Shown: positions 37,381 to 45,018, counted from the stretch's first letter. The stretch is DNA of 64,000 nt from Bacillus sp. FJAT-52991 (GCF_037201805.1 NZ_CP147404.1:2194001-2258000), one strand, 5' to 3'. A program made the numbers and translations. The notes: generated from the sequence alone by a model not told the origin.

Positions 37381-37391
37381 TGTGGTATTAT
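37381..37391 (+). promoter_or_regulatory. Extended -10 promoter upstream of panA
   Basis: TGTGGTATTAT combines the Gram-positive TRTG extension with a good -10. The same TGTGG extension precedes two other + strand units in this prophage (50922 and 52205). It starts a leader of about 120 bases before the panA gene. Confidence 0.6.
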
Positions 37392-37420
37392 GGTAATGTG
37401 GAATCGTTTTAGAAAGGGTT

Positions 37421-37493
37421 CATCGAAAGGATTTCGAGGGCTTATATACATATTTCTACCAAGCCCGTCAGTACATCATCGGGGCTTTTTTTA
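37421..37493 (+). promoter_or_regulatory. Attenuator-like leader of the panA-panT operon
   Basis: AAGCCC at 37461-37466 can pair either with GGGCTT at 37438-37443 (upstream) or with GGGCTT at 37482-37487, which is followed by a run of T. The two pairings exclude each other, as antiterminator and terminator would. A small hairpin TCGAAA-GGA-TTTCGA (37423-37437) precedes them. This suggests regulated read-through into panA; the signal is unknown. Confidence 0.6.
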
Positions 37494-37517
37494 ATTCTAA
37501 CAAGGGGGGAGTTTGTT

Positions 37518-37958
37518 ATGGGCATGAGAGAATTAGCAAACCATATTATTGCAGTTGGAAAAACCCACAGTTTACCTGTAACAAATTTACAACTACAAAA
37601 GGTAATGTTTTTCGCATTAGGGATGCATTTGCGTAGATCCGATATTGATGATTTGGCTATCGAGACCTATGATATCCCCTTTGATAAATGGCAATATGGA
37701 CCAGTGGTCGAATCAATTTATTATCGTTTTAACCACTTAAAAGACAAGGATATCACTAAAGATTTTCAAGGAATTTATCAAGATGAATACAGTGGTTGGG
37801 ATCAAATGATCGCCCAACTGTTACAAATTGATGTTTTTGAATTAGTTCGCGTGTCACATGATATGCCATCTTGGGCAGACAATGAACAAGATATACTTTC
37901 GAGAAATTTTGTTGAAAGCTATACTTTAGATGAGATACACAAGGACTTTACAAGATGA
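37518..37958 (+). CDS. panA: Panacea-domain (DUF4065) antitoxin
   Basis: The 146-residue protein is essentially a single Panacea domain: LQLQKVMFFALGMHL (about 24-38), IPFDKWQYGPVVESIYYRF (about 54-72), and a C-terminal helical part. Panacea proteins are the antitoxins of PanAT toxin-antitoxin pairs, where the same antitoxin fold neutralises many unrelated toxins. It overlaps the next gene by 4 bases (ATGA), with the antitoxin first. The ATG follows GGGGGGAG. Confidence 0.85.
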   Translation: MGMRELANHIIAVGKTHSLPVTNLQLQKVMFFALGMHLRRSDIDDLAIETYDIPFDKWQYGPVVESIYYRFNHLKDKDITKDFQGIYQDEYSGWDQMIAQLLQIDVFELVRVSHDMPSWADNEQDILSRNFVESYTLDEIHKDFTR

Positions 37959-39034
37959 ACAATAATGTACAGGAAGAAAGTTTTTTAGAAGTTTTAGAAG
38001 AACTAATCCAGACTTTTTCTTCTGAAAAGATAAATGATTCAAAAGAAGAAAAAGATTTTTCGATACAATTTATTATTGACCTTGATAATAGATCCAAACA
38101 TTTAAATGCCAATATGGATGAAAAGGGAAAACAAAAGAAAGACAATAAATTAAAAAGATCATTTTATACATTTATGCAAAAACTTGAAAAGACTTCATTT
38201 GACTATGAAATCATTCCCTATGACAAGATAACAGAATGTGTATTTGAAAACACACCAGAAGAAATTTTGTTTAGTTTCACTGCTGATTTGCGCAAACGGG
38301 GAGAACAATATTTTAATGAAGGTAACTGTATAAATACCGCTAATTTAGATGATGCCAAAAAGAAATTTTATAAGATCCTACGTCATATAGACCTAGCAAT
38401 TGTACAAAAAACTAATTTCACTACACTAAAAATCAAAGAAATGGATGAACTAAAAAAAGATTATCTTCAATTAAATGAAAGTTACTCACGATTAAAAGAA
38501 GAAGCCGAGGCTCAATACAAAGGCCTATTAACTCAATTTATTTCTATTTTAGGTATTTTCGCAGCTATTTTAATGGGGGCTTTTGGTAGCATTCAAGGCT
38601 TCACTAGCCTCTTTAATAATGCTCATAAACTCAGTATTGGTGAAATTTTGATAATAAGCTCAATCGGTTGTTCCGGAGTTATTTTGATTTTATTCTTTTT
38701 ATTAAATGGGATAGCAAAGATGACGGGTCTTAGTTTATCAAGTAATACCAATAGCAATAAAATTAGAGAAAAACACCCGACATTAGTAATCACACACTTT
38801 ATCCTAATCTTACTCCTATTAATAGGGAGTGCCTTAATATTAAGTAACACTCACATCAAATGGGCTTGGCAAGGAATCTTTTTCTTAATGCCTGCTTTAT
38901 GGTTATGGTTTGGTTTAACTTTTCATTTCAAGATTTGGTCATTTAAAGAGAAGACTACAGGAAAGAGTGAAGATGGTACCAAAACAACATTTTATTACCC
39001 AAGGGATAAAAACAAAAAAGAAGCAGGGCTATAA
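37955..39034 (+). CDS. Four-helix membrane protein, probable PanT-type toxin
   Basis: The 359-residue protein has a soluble charged N-terminal half (1-155), a coiled coil (160-190) and four transmembrane helices (about 191-210, 228-252, 277-297 and 303-324), then a basic tail. I do not recognise a family. Its translational coupling to a Panacea antitoxin strongly suggests that it is the partner toxin, probably acting on the membrane. It could instead be an immune effector controlled by the Panacea protein. Confidence 0.65.
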   Translation: MNNNVQEESFLEVLEELIQTFSSEKINDSKEEKDFSIQFIIDLDNRSKHLNANMDEKGKQKKDNKLKRSFYTFMQKLEKTSFDYEIIPYDKITECVFENTPEEILFSFTADLRKRGEQYFNEGNCINTANLDDAKKKFYKILRHIDLAIVQKTNFTTLKIKEMDELKKDYLQLNESYSRLKEEAEAQYKGLLTQFISILGIFAAILMGAFGSIQGFTSLFNNAHKLSIGEILIISSIGCSGVILILFFLLNGIAKMTGLSLSSNTNSNKIREKHPTLVITHFILILLLLIGSALILSNTHIKWAWQGIFFLMPALWLWFGLTFHFKIWSFKEKTTGKSEDGTKTTFYYPRDKNKKEAGL

Positions 39035-39049
39035 CCTTGCTTCTTTTTT
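39020..39049 (+). terminator. Terminator of panA-panT overlapping the stop codon
   Basis: The stem GAAGCAGG / CCTTGCTTC is followed by TTTTTT. The panT stop codon (39032-39034) lies in the loop. Confidence 0.75.
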
Positions 39050-39060
39050 ATACATATTAC

Positions 39061-39564
39061 TTACCCACAAAGGAATAAGTTACTTTCTAATTCACGTTCA
39101 ATTTTCTGTTTCGCTCGTTCTACATTTTTTTGCACAGTTCCTTTTTTCACTCCCATTAACTCACCTACGTATTCAAAAGTTAGTCCTTCGCATTGTGTCA
39201 TAATGAAGCAATCTTTCTCCCTATGTGTAAGTGATTGCAAGGCGTTTAGGATGACCTCATTGCTAGAGATTACATCATTGTATTCTTGATAATCTACTTT
39301 GTCATGCAACAAAGTTAACTCTATTTTATCTAATACCTGCTGATTAACTAGGTACACATCACTTCGATCTGCTCCACGCATTGCATCTGGATTCCGGCCA
39401 GACACCATCCACTGAATAGCAAACTCCACGTCACTAATCATGCTATTGATCATCGACTTATCTTGTTGATCCAGCTCTGATAATTCTTCTTCAGCTTCGA
39501 TAGCGGCCTTCATTTTTTTCAGTTCTCTTAATGATTGTTTATATTCAAAAATAAGTGTTCTCAT
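39061..39564 (-). CDS. Xpf-like sigma-70 region 4 late activator
   Basis: The 167-residue protein has a helical N-terminal half (coiled coil about 8-40) and a C-terminal sigma region 4 helix-turn-helix (about 105-155): LTHREKDCFIMTQCEGLTF-, YVGELMGVKKGTVQ-. This matches the PBSX positive control factor Xpf in length and layout. It should switch on late transcription of terminase, head and tail genes. The ATG follows AAGGAGG. Confidence 0.82.
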   Translation of the reverse strand: MRTLIFEYKQSLRELKKMKAAIEAEEELSELDQQDKSMINSMISDVEFAIQWMVSGRNPDAMRGADRSDVYLVNQQVLDKIELTLLHDKVDYQEYNDVISSNEVILNALQSLTHREKDCFIMTQCEGLTFEYVGELMGVKKGTVQKNVERAKQKIERELESNLFLCG

Positions 39565-39575
39565 ATTGATCCTCC

Positions 39576-39767
39576 TTATCGTTGTCTAAATGATCCACGG
39601 TGGCGCTTATATGTCGGTCTGCCTGTACCCATCAAGTACCTCAATTCGCTCTCAGATAAAGACTCCGGCTTCCTGACAGGCTGTTTCTTCCACTTCTTTT
39701 TCTTTTGCTTCACTTCTTGATGATGCCGTTTCCACTCTTTCAGCTGCTCCTTCAAGCTTCGGTTCAT
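39576..39767 (-). CDS. Small basic phage protein before the late activator
   Basis: The 63-residue basic protein (MNRSLKEQLKEWKRHHQEVK then a Lys-rich stretch KQKKKKWKKQP and RGSFRQR) lies 11 bases upstream of the xpf-like gene. ATG 39767 follows AAAAGGAG. It probably binds nucleic acid. No family is recognised. Confidence 0.55.
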   Translation of the reverse strand: MNRSLKEQLKEWKRHHQEVKQKKKKWKKQPVRKPESLSESELRYLMGTGRPTYKRHRGSFRQR

Positions 39768-39794
39768 CTCGATCACTCCTTTTGGCAAATAAAA

Positions 39795-39867
39795 AAGGAC
39801 ACCAAGCTCTAAAGCAGCTGTAAAGCTACTCTAAAGTTTTGGTGTCCTTCAGATGGCTGAGAGAACT
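39795..39867 (-). terminator. Terminator and conserved boundary element, copy 1
   Basis: A long imperfect hairpin (AAGGACACCAA / TTTGGTGTCCTT ends) with TTTTTTATTT on the minus strand ends the 39876 gene. Its first 26 bases on the + strand side (39842-39867, gtgtcctTCAGaTgGCTG..AGAACT) match the element at 44048-44073 at about 21 of 26 positions. The pair brackets the 4-kb cargo. Confidence 0.7.
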
Positions 39868-39875
39868 ATTGTTTA

Positions 39876-40871
39876 TTAATTAACATCGTTACAATCTTTA
39901 TTGTAAAGGGTTTGAACGCTTTGCAAAAAAGAAACATATTTTATCTGTTGACTTTGTTTTTTATTCCTATAATAAAGAAAAAATGAAAAGAATATTAATA
40001 TAATAGCAATACCTATTAATAAAGCATCTACCACTTCCGAAAAGACAGAATTATATCCATCAATTATATTATCGAATCTGGGTTTTTCTTTTTTTAATTC
40101 CTCTTCTATCAGCTTTAATGTTGTAGAATTACTCCAATTCAACAACGCTCCTAACAAAACATTAATGACAGTAAAAATTATTGTGAAAAGTGGGATATAG
40201 AGAGATAAATAATTATTTGTGAAAAATACTCCGCCTTCTTTATACCCACTCATCTCGTTGTACAAATAATTTACTTCATCTATTGTATGACCTGATTTAA
40301 ATTTATGTGTAAATTCAATTTTATCTTTTAGTGTATCCCCTAACAAATATTCTTTTTCAATCGTTTTCATATATTCAAAAGAAGTTTTTGAATTGATTTT
40401 TATCTGTTCTAACCTCACTTTATTCATTCGCAAAGTTAAGTCTTCCTGATTTTTCATTTTACGATTTTGGTACTGAATAGCTTTATATGACATTATGATA
40501 AAAGATACCCCTAGTGCCACGAGTGTAAAAGCATCTGAATATTTCTTTAAAATGTCTATACCAAAAGGGTACATTGTTAAAAATGCAGGTAATAAAAAAA
40601 GAAATAACACCCCTAACATCTGACAGATGTAATGTGCGATTGCATCTGACTTCTTCACAGATGTCTCACCTACTAATATAAAATCTGACAAAACAAAACA
40701 AAACCCTGATAACGTTGCTCCTATTACAAACTGGTTCGGTACAGGCTTTACGGAATCAATTAAACCTAATAGGATTAGTGAAAAACCAATAAAAAATGTT
40801 GTTTTACCTCCATCGCTTTGCAGTTTCTCTATATCAAATTGTTCTTTTTTATTACTTTTAAAAAAACTCAA
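39876..40871 (-). CDS. Six-helix membrane protein of the xtrA-linked cargo slot
   Basis: The 331-residue protein has a short cytoplasmic N-terminus. Transmembrane helices lie at about 28-42, 50-67, 79-103, 113-130 and, after a charged loop with heptads (135-205), at about 222-245 and 282-305. It starts with TTG at 40871, overlapping the stop of a 13-codon xtrA remnant (TTGA). This is exactly how the smaller membrane protein at 44560 follows intact xtrA. Membrane proteins beside nuclease genes are frequent in defence islands; the function is unknown. Confidence 0.6.
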   Translation of the reverse strand: MSFFKSNKKEQFDIEKLQSDGGKTTFFIGFSLILLGLIDSVKPVPNQFVIGATLSGFCFVLSDFILVGETSVKKSDAIAHYICQMLGVLFLFLLPAFLTMYPFGIDILKKYSDAFTLVALGVSFIIMSYKAIQYQNRKMKNQEDLTLRMNKVRLEQIKINSKTSFEYMKTIEKEYLLGDTLKDKIEFTHKFKSGHTIDEVNYLYNEMSGYKEGGVFFTNNYLSLYIPLFTIIFTVINVLLGALLNWSNSTTLKLIEEELKKEKPRFDNIIDGYNSVFSEVVDALLIGIAIILIFFSFFLYYRNKKQSQQIKYVSFLQSVQTLYNKDCNDVN

Positions 40872-40906
40872 AACTTTTCCCCTTCTTCCCGTCTCATCCG
40901 CTTCAT
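40868..40906 (-). pseudogene. 13-codon remnant of the xtrA 3' end
   Basis: On the minus strand it reads MKRMRREEGEKF and a stop; intact XtrA (44557-44751) ends VKRMRREEGEEF. Its ATG overlaps the stop of the SRA-HNH gene (ATGA) and its own stop overlaps the TTG start of the next gene (TTGA). It therefore still works as a translation-coupling bridge even though the rest of xtrA is gone. Confidence 0.75.
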
Positions 40907-41736
40907 ATACTTAATAACAGCAGCTCATTGTTTCTCAGCTTCAACTTATTAACATCGGATTTCTCATCAAGTACATGCATTTTCTTATGACAATTTGGAC
41001 ATAACGCTATTGTATTCTCTATAGAATCATCTCCACCACGAGAAAGCCACTCGATATGATGCACTTCAAGATAAGGATTGTTCTGTTTATCTTTAAAAGG
41101 TGCTGGTTGATCACATAATTGACAGATGCCTCGAGCCATTCTCAAGGAAAGTGCTTTTACATACTGATTTCTAATGTAAACTGTGCCTTCTGATGTTTTT
41201 CTTGTCGATGCTTTTTTAGAACCTTCTTTGGCTCTCTTTAAAAGCTCTTGATCTGATAATCTTTTTAATTTTTTCTCTTTCTTTTCTTCTGTTTCTTTGA
41301 TTAAGCTTTTGGGAACATGCCAATTTTGATCGATGACCTTAATTGGAAAAATCCATACCTTCCTGCTCGCACCATCTGCTCCATCCTGTAGCTCTTGATA
41401 AAGATCACCTATCAGCTTTACTTCCCCATGAAATGTATATTCTTTTTCTTTAAAAACTTCAAATAGATAAACCTTTATATCCGAATGATTAGAGTTATTA
41501 AGGGTTTTATTCTGCTGGAATTCTAAACTCTGATCTCCACTCTGTCCCATACCAGTATAGTGCAGAATTTCCCCTTCCCATCTATCGTTATAGAGAGTTT
41601 TATCGGCATGTGTGACTAAAACTAAGGAATTTGTTGTTAGAGACCTTCTCATTCCTCCCTGAGGAGCACATTTGAAAATTGATGCTAACTGTTGATTATC
41701 GATGACCTGACCAGATCTAAGACTTGAAATATCCAT
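40903..41736 (-). CDS. SRA-like domain + HNH endonuclease (ScoMcrA-like)
   Basis: The 277-residue protein has an N-terminal SRA/YDG-like base-reading domain (about 1-140, with CAPQGGMRRS and EGEILHYTGMGQSGDQSL). A basic linker follows, then a C-terminal HNH zinc nuclease (about 206-254; CQLC, YLEVHHIEWLSRGG, IALCPNCHKKMH). This is the layout of ScoMcrA-type type IV restriction enzymes that cut modified (methylated or phosphorothioated) DNA. It lies in the cargo block next to a second HNH enzyme. Confidence 0.8.
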   Translation of the reverse strand: MDISSLRSGQVIDNQQLASIFKCAPQGGMRRSLTTNSLVLVTHADKTLYNDRWEGEILHYTGMGQSGDQSLEFQQNKTLNNSNHSDIKVYLFEVFKEKEYTFHGEVKLIGDLYQELQDGADGASRKVWIFPIKVIDQNWHVPKSLIKETEEKKEKKLKRLSDQELLKRAKEGSKKASTRKTSEGTVYIRNQYVKALSLRMARGICQLCDQPAPFKDKQNNPYLEVHHIEWLSRGGDDSIENTIALCPNCHKKMHVLDEKSDVNKLKLRNNELLLLSI

Positions 41737-41793
41737 AAACGCTAAATCTCATCTCCTTCCTCACGCTTCATACGTTTCAATTACGTCAATGGT

Positions 41794-42807
41794 TTACGAT
41801 GATTTAATAGCATAAGCATAGTAGAGATAATCTAGATCAATTTCTATACCATAGTTTTTCAATACCTTTTCACGTTGTTTAAAAAGGATTTGCAAAAGTA
41901 ATTGTTTTTCTTTTTTCTGCGAATGATGTATTTTTCTATGACAGTTGGGGCAAAGACTTACAATATTCCCTACAACATCTAAGTTATTTTCAAATTCATG
42001 CTGCACCTTTAATGGAATCAAATGATGGGCTTCCATGTATTGCTTTCCACTACTTGCTGACAAAAAGCTTTCATGCGAATCATCAATCTCACACATGAAA
42101 GATGCTTTTTTAATGGCGACTTTCGCTTTTTTTGCATCGCGTGGCCAAACTTCTTTCCCTTCTTTTTGACGAGGTTTCTTTCTCTTTTCTGGCTTTTCTG
42201 GAACATTAGTATCTACGTCTTTATAATCTGAATCCAAGGACTGCTGATAATTATCTAATTCATCTTCATCCTCTGATAATCTAAAAGAGTTGTTTAAAGT
42301 TGAAACCATATGGTCAATACTCTCATACTTTTTTAATTTTATATCTAATAGATCCTTCCTTACATTACTAAAGCCTTGAGGAGTGAAATTTAACTTGTAG
42401 CCAAAAAAAGCAGCAAACTCTTCTGCACTAACCTTGATCGGCTTTAGATCTTTAATAAAGTAGATGTACTCCCACGAGTTACCTTGCTTGTTCTCTCCCC
42501 AGATAATGCTAGCAATCTCTTTGTTCTGTGTTTTGCCAAAAATAGTACCATAGTATAAAAAATCACCTTGGGAATACGCTAATATTCTATCTCCTGATTC
42601 AAGTTTATTCCATCTCGCTATATTTCCACTCCCAGGAACAGCTCCCCACATATATACATATTCATCAGCTGAATTATCTTTTAGCATCTGTAGTACTTCA
42701 TCATCTCTTATCAAATGTAAAAGAGGACCTATAGGATATGGATTTTGTATTGTGTCGTGAAAATGAACTTGAGCATTTTTATCACTTGCAGTAAAGTAAT
42801 ATAGCAT
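41794..42807 (-). CDS. EVE-like domain + HNH endonuclease
   Basis: The 337-residue protein has an N-terminal domain (about 1-165) with the PUA/EVE pattern, including VYMWGAVPGSGNIARWNKLE, LAYSQGDFLYYGTIF and WEYIYFIKDLKPIKVS. An acidic linker is followed by an HNH nuclease (about 240-297; CEIDDSHESF, YMEAHHLIPL, LCPNCHRKIHH). EVE-HNH proteins read modified bases and cut, another type IV restriction form. The EVE call is by pattern and less certain than the HNH call. Confidence 0.72.
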   Translation of the reverse strand: MLYYFTASDKNAQVHFHDTIQNPYPIGPLLHLIRDDEVLQMLKDNSADEYVYMWGAVPGSGNIARWNKLESGDRILAYSQGDFLYYGTIFGKTQNKEIASIIWGENKQGNSWEYIYFIKDLKPIKVSAEEFAAFFGYKLNFTPQGFSNVRKDLLDIKLKKYESIDHMVSTLNNSFRLSEDEDELDNYQQSLDSDYKDVDTNVPEKPEKRKKPRQKEGKEVWPRDAKKAKVAIKKASFMCEIDDSHESFLSASSGKQYMEAHHLIPLKVQHEFENNLDVVGNIVSLCPNCHRKIHHSQKKEKQLLLQILFKQREKVLKNYGIEIDLDYLYYAYAIKSS

Positions 42808-42822
42808 GACTTTCTCCTCTAT

Positions 42823-43155
42823 TTATAAGTCTGTGTATTTTTTCTTTGAATTAAAAGCTTTTTCAACAGAATACTTTTGGCTGTTCTTTTCTAGTTTGTT
42901 CTCAATGATATCTTCTATATTCAAATCAAGCTTTTCAGCAAGCAAGATAGAGTAAATTAGTACATCCGCCAACTCATCTTTTATATTTTCACTATTTTCT
43001 TCTATGGCTTCTTCATTTGTTTTCCATTGAAAGTTCTCCAATAGCTCACTAGCTTCTAAAGACAGCGATATGGCCAAATCTTTAGGGTTATGAAACTGTT
43101 CCCAATTTCTTTCATTTCTAAATTTTAAGACCTTCTGAATCAAATCTTTATTCAT
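42823..43155 (-). CDS. MazG-like nucleotide pyrophosphohydrolase
   Basis: The 110-residue protein has the MazG metal-binding pattern: SLSLEASELLENFQW (about 27-41) and KDELADVLIYSILLAEKL (about 60-77), with Glu, Glu, Glu and Asp ligands in the expected spacing. It hydrolyses nucleoside triphosphates to monophosphates, which in phages adjusts nucleotide or alarmone pools. ATG 43155 follows AAGGTGG and is preferred over the upstream start. Confidence 0.9.
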   Translation of the reverse strand: MNKDLIQKVLKFRNERNWEQFHNPKDLAISLSLEASELLENFQWKTNEEAIEENSENIKDELADVLIYSILLAEKLDLNIEDIIENKLEKNSQKYSVEKAFNSKKKYTDL

Positions 43156-43190
43156 AGCAACCACCTTACTCTACTATCTGGACATTCTAA

Positions 43191-43706
43191 TTATTCAAAC
43201 TCCATTAATTCAACATCCATTGTTCTCTTAGGATATTCTGGCTTTCCTTTAGAGGTTTTCTTAAAGCAATATAGAGGGACGTTCTCTATCATTTGCAAAA
43301 CTTCTTTATCCCTTCTTTTAAATCCTCCATCTGCTCCCCAAGCTAAGACAACTTTTTCTGATTCTTTAACTGCTTCTTTTATGTAATAGTCATTTAGATG
43401 ACCGACAGGATCAATTCCTTGATCTCGTACTTGATCTTTTAACTTACTTATACTTTCAGACCGAAGAGCAAATAGATTCACTAATTCCATTTCTCCAAAA
43501 TTATGCTTCACCGCGTAATTAAAACAAAAATTGGCTGTAGGACCTAACTGAATATCATCTCTCACATTTGGATTAAACATGATGAAAGTTATTTTACGAT
43601 CCCTTCCAACGATCTTACGGGATAAAGAATATCGATACTTACCACAATCACTAAAAACAGCTTTCGTTTCAATAGTATGGGACGATATCTGTACTGAATT
43701 CTTCAT
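43191..43706 (-). CDS. DUF1643 protein
   Basis: The 171-residue protein matches the DUF1643 pattern: KYRYSLSRKI, ITFIMFNPNVRDD, DPTA-like segment LGPTANFCFNYAV, ELVNLFALRSE and VVLAWGADGGF. The biochemical role of DUF1643 is not known to me. It is frequent in phages and mobile elements. It shares the operon with MazG and the two HNH nucleases. Confidence 0.85.
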   Translation of the reverse strand: MKNSVQISSHTIETKAVFSDCGKYRYSLSRKIVGRDRKITFIMFNPNVRDDIQLGPTANFCFNYAVKHNFGEMELVNLFALRSESISKLKDQVRDQGIDPVGHLNDYYIKEAVKESEKVVLAWGADGGFKRRDKEVLQMIENVPLYCFKKTSKGKPEYPKRTMDVELMEFE

Positions 43707-43733
43707 TTCCTCTCTCCTTTTAAAGAAGAGAAT

Positions 43734-43935
43734 TTAAAAATCCTCTCCTTCATCAAATTTGACTCTCTTTACTTTTCCTTGATGCATAATTACTTTCACT
43801 TCTCCATGCTGCGGCTTTTACCTTACCATCACAGATCACTACGGCTTTATTATTCATATCAATTATATCCAATTCTAGTAACATTGTACTAGTATTTATT
43901 TCTAATTCTTTTAATCTAACAAAAATCCCTCCCAA
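43734..43935 (-). pseudogene. Frameshifted xtrA-like gene
   Basis: The first part reads LKELEINTSTMLLELDIIDM and NNKAVVICDGKVK, parallel to XtrA KEIMIDPATMKMELDIMELP and CVVVICDGKVK. After KVK the frame shifts: the original frame ends at a stop after KSKESQI, whereas another frame continues HGEVKVIMHQGKVKRVKFD to a stop at 43734, matching XtrA HGEYKIVTHQGKVKRM. No ATG aligns with the xtrA start (TTA at that codon). It is thus a decayed duplicate at the head of the cargo operon. Confidence 0.75.
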
Positions 43936-44010
43936 TTTTTTGAATAAAGATGTTCTGTTTCCTTAAAGTAGGTTTCACCTTCCTCATGTGCTTCATAAAA
44001 ATAAAAAAGA

Positions 44011-44073
44011 GGGCACTAAACAGCTCACGACTTTTCGTGTCCGTCCAGTGTCCTCCAGTTAGCTGGTAGAACT
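44011..44073 (-). terminator. Terminator and conserved boundary element, copy 2
   Basis: On the minus strand GGACACT / AGTGCCC encloses an inner CACGA / TCGTG stem and is followed by TCTTTTTTATTT. Bases 44048-44073 match those at 39842-39867. It ends the 44072 gene and marks the right boundary of the cargo. Confidence 0.7.
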
Positions 44074-44560
44074 AAAAAATTATAAATTTATAATTGTCAA
44101 TCGACACTTTAGTTTCTACAAATCCTATATCTTTTCGCATTGCTAAAACGCACTTAGCAAAAGCCTGTTGTTCATCCTCTCCGGTCTTTCCTTCAATTTT
44201 TAATTGCATATAATTTGAGAGTTCTTCCAATACATCATCACTTGCCCATAACCACGCTGTATCGTAAGCTTTCAAAAACTTTTCCTGATATTCTTCTTGT
44301 TTCTCTTTAGGAACTCTTTGACCAATAAAAATTGACATCGAATCAACTAAATCGTTGTATACATTCCTTTTTTTTATTAGGAGTTCTTCACGATTTTTAA
44401 AATCGAATTCAACTTCTTTTTTTAATTTTTCTACTTCTTTTGTTATTAATCCATTTTGGTCTGCTAGCTTTTTATCAAAATGACCTTTAAATAGTACACC
44501 TAAAAGAGTAAATAAACCTGCATTACCTAAAACAATCAACAAAATGTCTTTTGTACTCAA
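44072..44560 (-). CDS. Small membrane-anchored protein coupled to xtrA
   Basis: The 162-residue protein has one N-terminal transmembrane helix (about 5-24), then a coiled-coil (28-70, LADQNGLITKEVEKLKKEVE) and a helical C-terminal domain. It starts with TTG overlapping the xtrA stop (TTGA). The arrangement copies that of the 39876 membrane protein. No family is recognised; it probably is an interchangeable cargo gene. Confidence 0.6.
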   Translation of the reverse strand: MSTKDILLIVLGNAGLFTLLGVLFKGHFDKKLADQNGLITKEVEKLKKEVEFDFKNREELLIKKRNVYNDLVDSMSIFIGQRVPKEKQEEYQEKFLKAYDTAWLWASDDVLEELSNYMQLKIEGKTGEDEQQAFAKCVLAMRKDIGFVETKVSIDNYKFIIF

Positions 44561-44751
44561 AACTCTTCCCCTTCCTCCCGTCTCATCCGCTTCACTTTCC
44601 CCTGGTGCGTAACAATCTTATATTCCCCATGCGGTGGCAATTCTCTGAGTTTCACCTTGCCATCACAGATCACCACCACACAGCTGTTTGGTAATTCCAT
44701 TATATCTAATTCCATCTTCATTGTGGCTGGATCAATCATAATTTCTTTCAT
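44557..44751 (-). CDS. xtrA: XtrA-like phage protein
   Basis: The 64-residue protein (MKEIMIDPATMKMELDIMEL, CVVVICDGKVK and THQGKVKRM) resembles the PBSX/skin XtrA-YqaO family, which lies upstream of xpf in PBSX. Here too it lies upstream of the Xpf-like gene, but cargo is interposed. It is the intact parent of the decayed copy at 43734-43935 and the remnant at 40868-40906. The function is unknown. Confidence 0.78.
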   Translation of the reverse strand: MKEIMIDPATMKMELDIMELPNSCVVVICDGKVKLRELPPHGEYKIVTHQGKVKRMRREEGEEF

Positions 44752-44802
44752 GGTAGAGAAGCCCCCGATCTGTTAAAATAGATTTGCTGATACTATTCAA
44801 AG

Positions 44803-44826
44803 GCCGGGAGCTTCCTGGCTTTTTTA
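44803..44826. terminator. Hairpin between the 44824 gene and xtrA
   Basis: The stem GCCGGGAG / CTTCCTGGC is followed by TTTTTTATTTT on the + strand, although all neighbours are on the minus strand. It may stop antisense transcription or be an mRNA structure. Confidence 0.4.
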
Positions 44827-45006
44827 TTTTCTTCTCTTCAATTCTTCCTGGACTAAATCCAAGATATATTTCTGATGGTCCACATAAGCAGCTACTGGAT
44901 CGCCGCCGGCTACATGAGAGCCTATCCGCCGCTCCGCATCTTTTGCTAACAAATGTAGCCCCGCGACCGACAAACTCTTAATCTGCGATTCTATTAAAAG
45001 GCCCAA
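44824..45006 (-). CDS. Small phage protein, unknown
   Basis: The 60-residue helical protein (MGLLIESQIKSLSVAGLHLL... QEELKRRK) begins with TTG 7 bases after GAGGAGG. It is part of the dense early operon. The function is unknown. Confidence 0.55.
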   Translation of the reverse strand: MGLLIESQIKSLSVAGLHLLAKDAERRIGSHVAGGDPVAAYVDHQKYILDLVQEELKRRK

Positions 45007-45018
45007 TTGGATACCTCC

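Noticed and set aside
42823..43155. Complete toxin-antitoxin role (MazEF) for the MazG-like gene
   Set aside because: MazG is a nucleotide pyrophosphohydrolase, and no MazE- or MazF-like frame lies next to it.
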